64,000 nt of DNA, taken from assembly GCF_002797375.1 (NCBI RefSeq), contig NZ_KZ454941.1:460516-524515 (forward strand). Direction: 5' to 3'. Under the pieces are notes generated by a model. The model saw nothing but the letters and a program-made list of their open reading frames with translations. It was not told the DNA's origin and made no database searches. Positions within the stretch are counted from its first letter, which is position 1. The number at the start of each line of letters is the position of its first letter. A program made the translations under genes and the position numbers. This stretch comes from Bacillus sp. FJAT-42315 (GTDB taxonomy: Bacteria > Bacillota > Bacilli > Bacillales > Domibacillaceae). Positions 62,524-64,000 of the stretch are shown in pieces.

Positions 62524-63538
62524 GATTGTATGCTTTGGGGAGATTATGATGAGACTGAACCCTTCAGGCAATCTTAGATTTTTGCAAGCAGATACATTTC
62601 ATGTTAGTTATGCAGGAAGTGAGGCAAATGTTGCCGTTTCTTTAGCGAACTTAGGGCTGGTTTCATCATTTGTGTCGAGCGTTCCGGATAATGAAGTTGG
62701 TCAAGGAGCCATTCATTCACTTAGAAAATTTGGAGTAGACACTGGTTTTATTAATAGGAGCGGAGAGCGGTTAGGGATATATTTTGTAGAAAAAGGAGCA
62801 TCACAACGACCATCTAAGGTGATTTATGATAGGAAACATTCCGCAATAGCTACCGCTGTATTGGAGGATTTTCATTGGGGTGAAATATTTCAGGATGCTC
62901 AATGGTTCCATTTTTCTGGAATCACACCTGCTTTAAATGAAAATGTAGCTGCTATTTGTTATGAAGCGTGCAAGGAAGCGAAGCGAAGGAATATAAAAGT
63001 GAGTTGTGATTTGAATTATAGAAGCAAATTGTGGACTAAGGAACAAGCTTCGAATGTGATGACGAGACTAATGAAGTATGTGGATATTTGCATAGGTAAT
63101 GAAGAAGACGCAGAAAAGGTGTTTAATATTGAATGCGGTCATTCGGATGAACACTTTCAATCTGTAGATTACGATTCTTATCGATCTGTCGCAGAAATAC
63201 TTATGGAGAAATTTGATTTCGAGATGGTAGCGTTAACTCTCAGAGAAAGTCTTTCAGCTAATAGAAATTTATGGTCAGGTTTATTATACGATGGAGAACA
63301 TTATCACCTTTCGAAAAAGTATGATGTAAATATTGTTGATAGATTAGGAGCGGGTGATTCGTTTGCAGCAGGATTAATTTATTCAATCATTAACAGCTTT
63401 TCGGGGGAGGAATCAATAAATTTCGCTGTTGCTGCCTCTTGTTTAAAGCATACGATGGAGTATGATTTTAATTTAAGTACTGTCGATGAAATAGAAAATT
63501 TAATGAATGGAGATGAGGCTGGGAGAGTTAAAAGATAA
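62516..63538 (+). CDS. PfkB-family sugar kinase, KdgK-like
   Basis: 340 aa. N-terminal V-C-F-G-E-I-M-M-R-L-N-P, substrate side Y-A-G-S-E-A-N-V-A-V-S-L-A-N-L-G, and the catalytic DRLGAGDSFAAGLIY with the Asp base. The nearest functional class is 2-keto-3-deoxygluconate kinase. It overlaps the aldolase by 8 bases and closes the cassette. In this setting it may phosphorylate the aldehyde precursor or the 2-keto-3-deoxy acid; which one cannot be told. Confidence 0.88.
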   Translation: MGRIVCFGEIMMRLNPSGNLRFLQADTFHVSYAGSEANVAVSLANLGLVSSFVSSVPDNEVGQGAIHSLRKFGVDTGFINRSGERLGIYFVEKGASQRPSKVIYDRKHSAIATAVLEDFHWGEIFQDAQWFHFSGITPALNENVAAICYEACKEAKRRNIKVSCDLNYRSKLWTKEQASNVMTRLMKYVDICIGNEEDAEKVFNIECGHSDEHFQSVDYDSYRSVAEILMEKFDFEMVALTLRESLSANRNLWSGLLYDGEHYHLSKKYDVNIVDRLGAGDSFAAGLIYSIINSFSGEESINFAVAASCLKHTMEYDFNLSTVDEIENLMNGDEAGRVKR

Positions 63539-63672
63539 AGTAATTGGAGGTCGGACCTCTGTTACTCGATTTTTTCAACGGTTTCAATTGAATTCATAGG
63601 GTTACTTGTTCAATCATTATTGATGAACATACTTTTTAAAATAGATATATGATTATGGACGATTTATAATCT

Positions 63673-63722
63673 AAAAGCCCCTTCCTATGTACTATCACTG
63701 ACACTAGGAGGGGGCTTTTGTT
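63673..63722. terminator. Bidirectional terminator closing the EPS operon
   Basis: AAAAGCCCC and inner TCCTA pair with TAGGA and GGGGCTTTT around a 17-base loop; T-rich on both strands. It also serves the convergent gene at 63725. Confidence 0.88.
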
Positions 63723-63724
63723 GT

Positions 63725-64000
63725 CTATCTTTGTTTATTTGGTAAGTATTTATAAATAGATGTTCCAGCGAAAGCTAAAAGAGCGGCTAAGATAAAGCCA
63801 ATGATAAATACTTGTAAAGAGCTGACGGCCATTATGAACTCAACTGAATATGATCCTTCGGTATTCTCTGTAATCTCACCCGCTAAATGAATATTACTTG
63901 CCGCAGTTAGGAGCGTAGTGAAAATGCTGTAAACTAGACTTAAGACAACAATCGATTTTACGTCTGCATGACCTGACTTTGCAAGTGAGTATCCTGCCCA
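63725..64000 (-). CDS. Membrane protein, 5' end beyond the window
   Basis: Minus-strand frame open to the window edge, 91 codons visible, stop TAG at complement 63725-63727. It shows two strong hydrophobic segments: V-K-S-I-V-V-L-S-L-V-Y-S-I-F-T-T-L-L-T-A and SLQVFIIGFILAALLAFAG, then a short charged tail Y-L-P-N-K-Q-R. The composition is clearly protein-like. No family recognised with confidence. Confidence 0.65.
   Translation of the reverse strand, partial: WAGYSLAKSGHADVKSIVVLSLVYSIFTTLLTAASNIHLAGEITENTEGSYSVEFIMAVSSLQVFIIGFILAALLAFAGTSIYKYLPNKQR

Noticed and set aside
63541-63580. GGAGGTCGGACCTCTGTTACTCGATTT-like sequence after the kinase gene, and a similar GGAGTCAGACCTCGAC after the S-layer gene
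   Set aside because: Only weakly like each other and the dispersed repeat; no full core, so not counted as copies.
1-64000. CRISPR arrays, tRNA and rRNA genes, prophage genes
   Set aside because: No regularly spaced repeats, cloverleaf-like genes or phage modules were seen.

Overview
The window reads as a chromosome segment of a motile, endospore-former-like Gram-positive of the Bacillaceae. It is AT-rich, with strong AGGAGG-type ribosome sites, frequent TTG/GTG starts, SLH-anchored surface proteins, a Bacillus-type YwqC/YwqD/YwqE tyrosine phosphorylation set, EpsC/EpsN/EpsL-type genes and a DctS/DctR-like two-component pair. This assignment is inference from gene content; no rRNA is present to fix the species.

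1-19 kb: cell surface and chemotaxis. A truncated large S-layer-type protein is followed by four more SLH proteins: a 405-aa protein, a surface 5'-nucleotidase and two DUF4855 paralogues. The DUF4855 pair flanks a small Gly/Pro/Gln-rich protein gene. Three methyl-accepting chemotaxis receptors are interspersed, one behind a SigD-like promoter.

19-25 kb: an NCS1-type permease behind a sigma-54 promoter with a distant palindrome, two small membrane proteins, a TnpB-only IS605-type element, decayed sequence, murB and a yqxD homologue.

25-35 kb: first exopolysaccharide block (UDP-GlcNAc 4,6-dehydratase, aminotransferase, initiating sugar transferase, FemAB/GNAT-like protein, two tandem ATP-grasp enzymes, an LCP ligase and a YwqE phosphatase).

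35-41.7 kb: unrelated metabolism: a dicarboxylate-type sensor/regulator and DASS transporter, an orphan ptsI behind a 17-codon coupled leader, and a BI-1/YetJ protein.

41.7-63.6 kb: second exopolysaccharide block. SinR-like operator sites precede the BY-kinase pair. A structured RNA at the position of the Bacillus EAR (eps-associated RNA) element follows, then a complete UDP-L-FucNAc set (CapE, CapF, CapG with a WbuB-like transferase), Wzy, Wzx, several glycosyltransferases, a dTDP-4-amino-sugar set (RmlA, aminotransferase, RmlB) and GalE. The block ends with an unusual cassette: a putative CMP-sugar glycosyltransferase, a KdsB-like cytidylyltransferase, a DRE-TIM aldolase with an extra C-terminal domain, and a KdgK-like kinase. 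The cassette ends at a strong terminator. A convergent membrane-protein gene runs off the window.

The most interesting points are the KdsB/aldolase/kinase cassette, which may make a CMP-activated 2-keto-3-deoxy sugar acid; the FemAB plus twin ATP-grasp genes beside a 4-amino-sugar pathway that lacks its usual acetyltransferase; and a ~31-bp dispersed repeat with about 15 copies in the first 33 kb. In two genes that repeat supplies the last codons and stop region.
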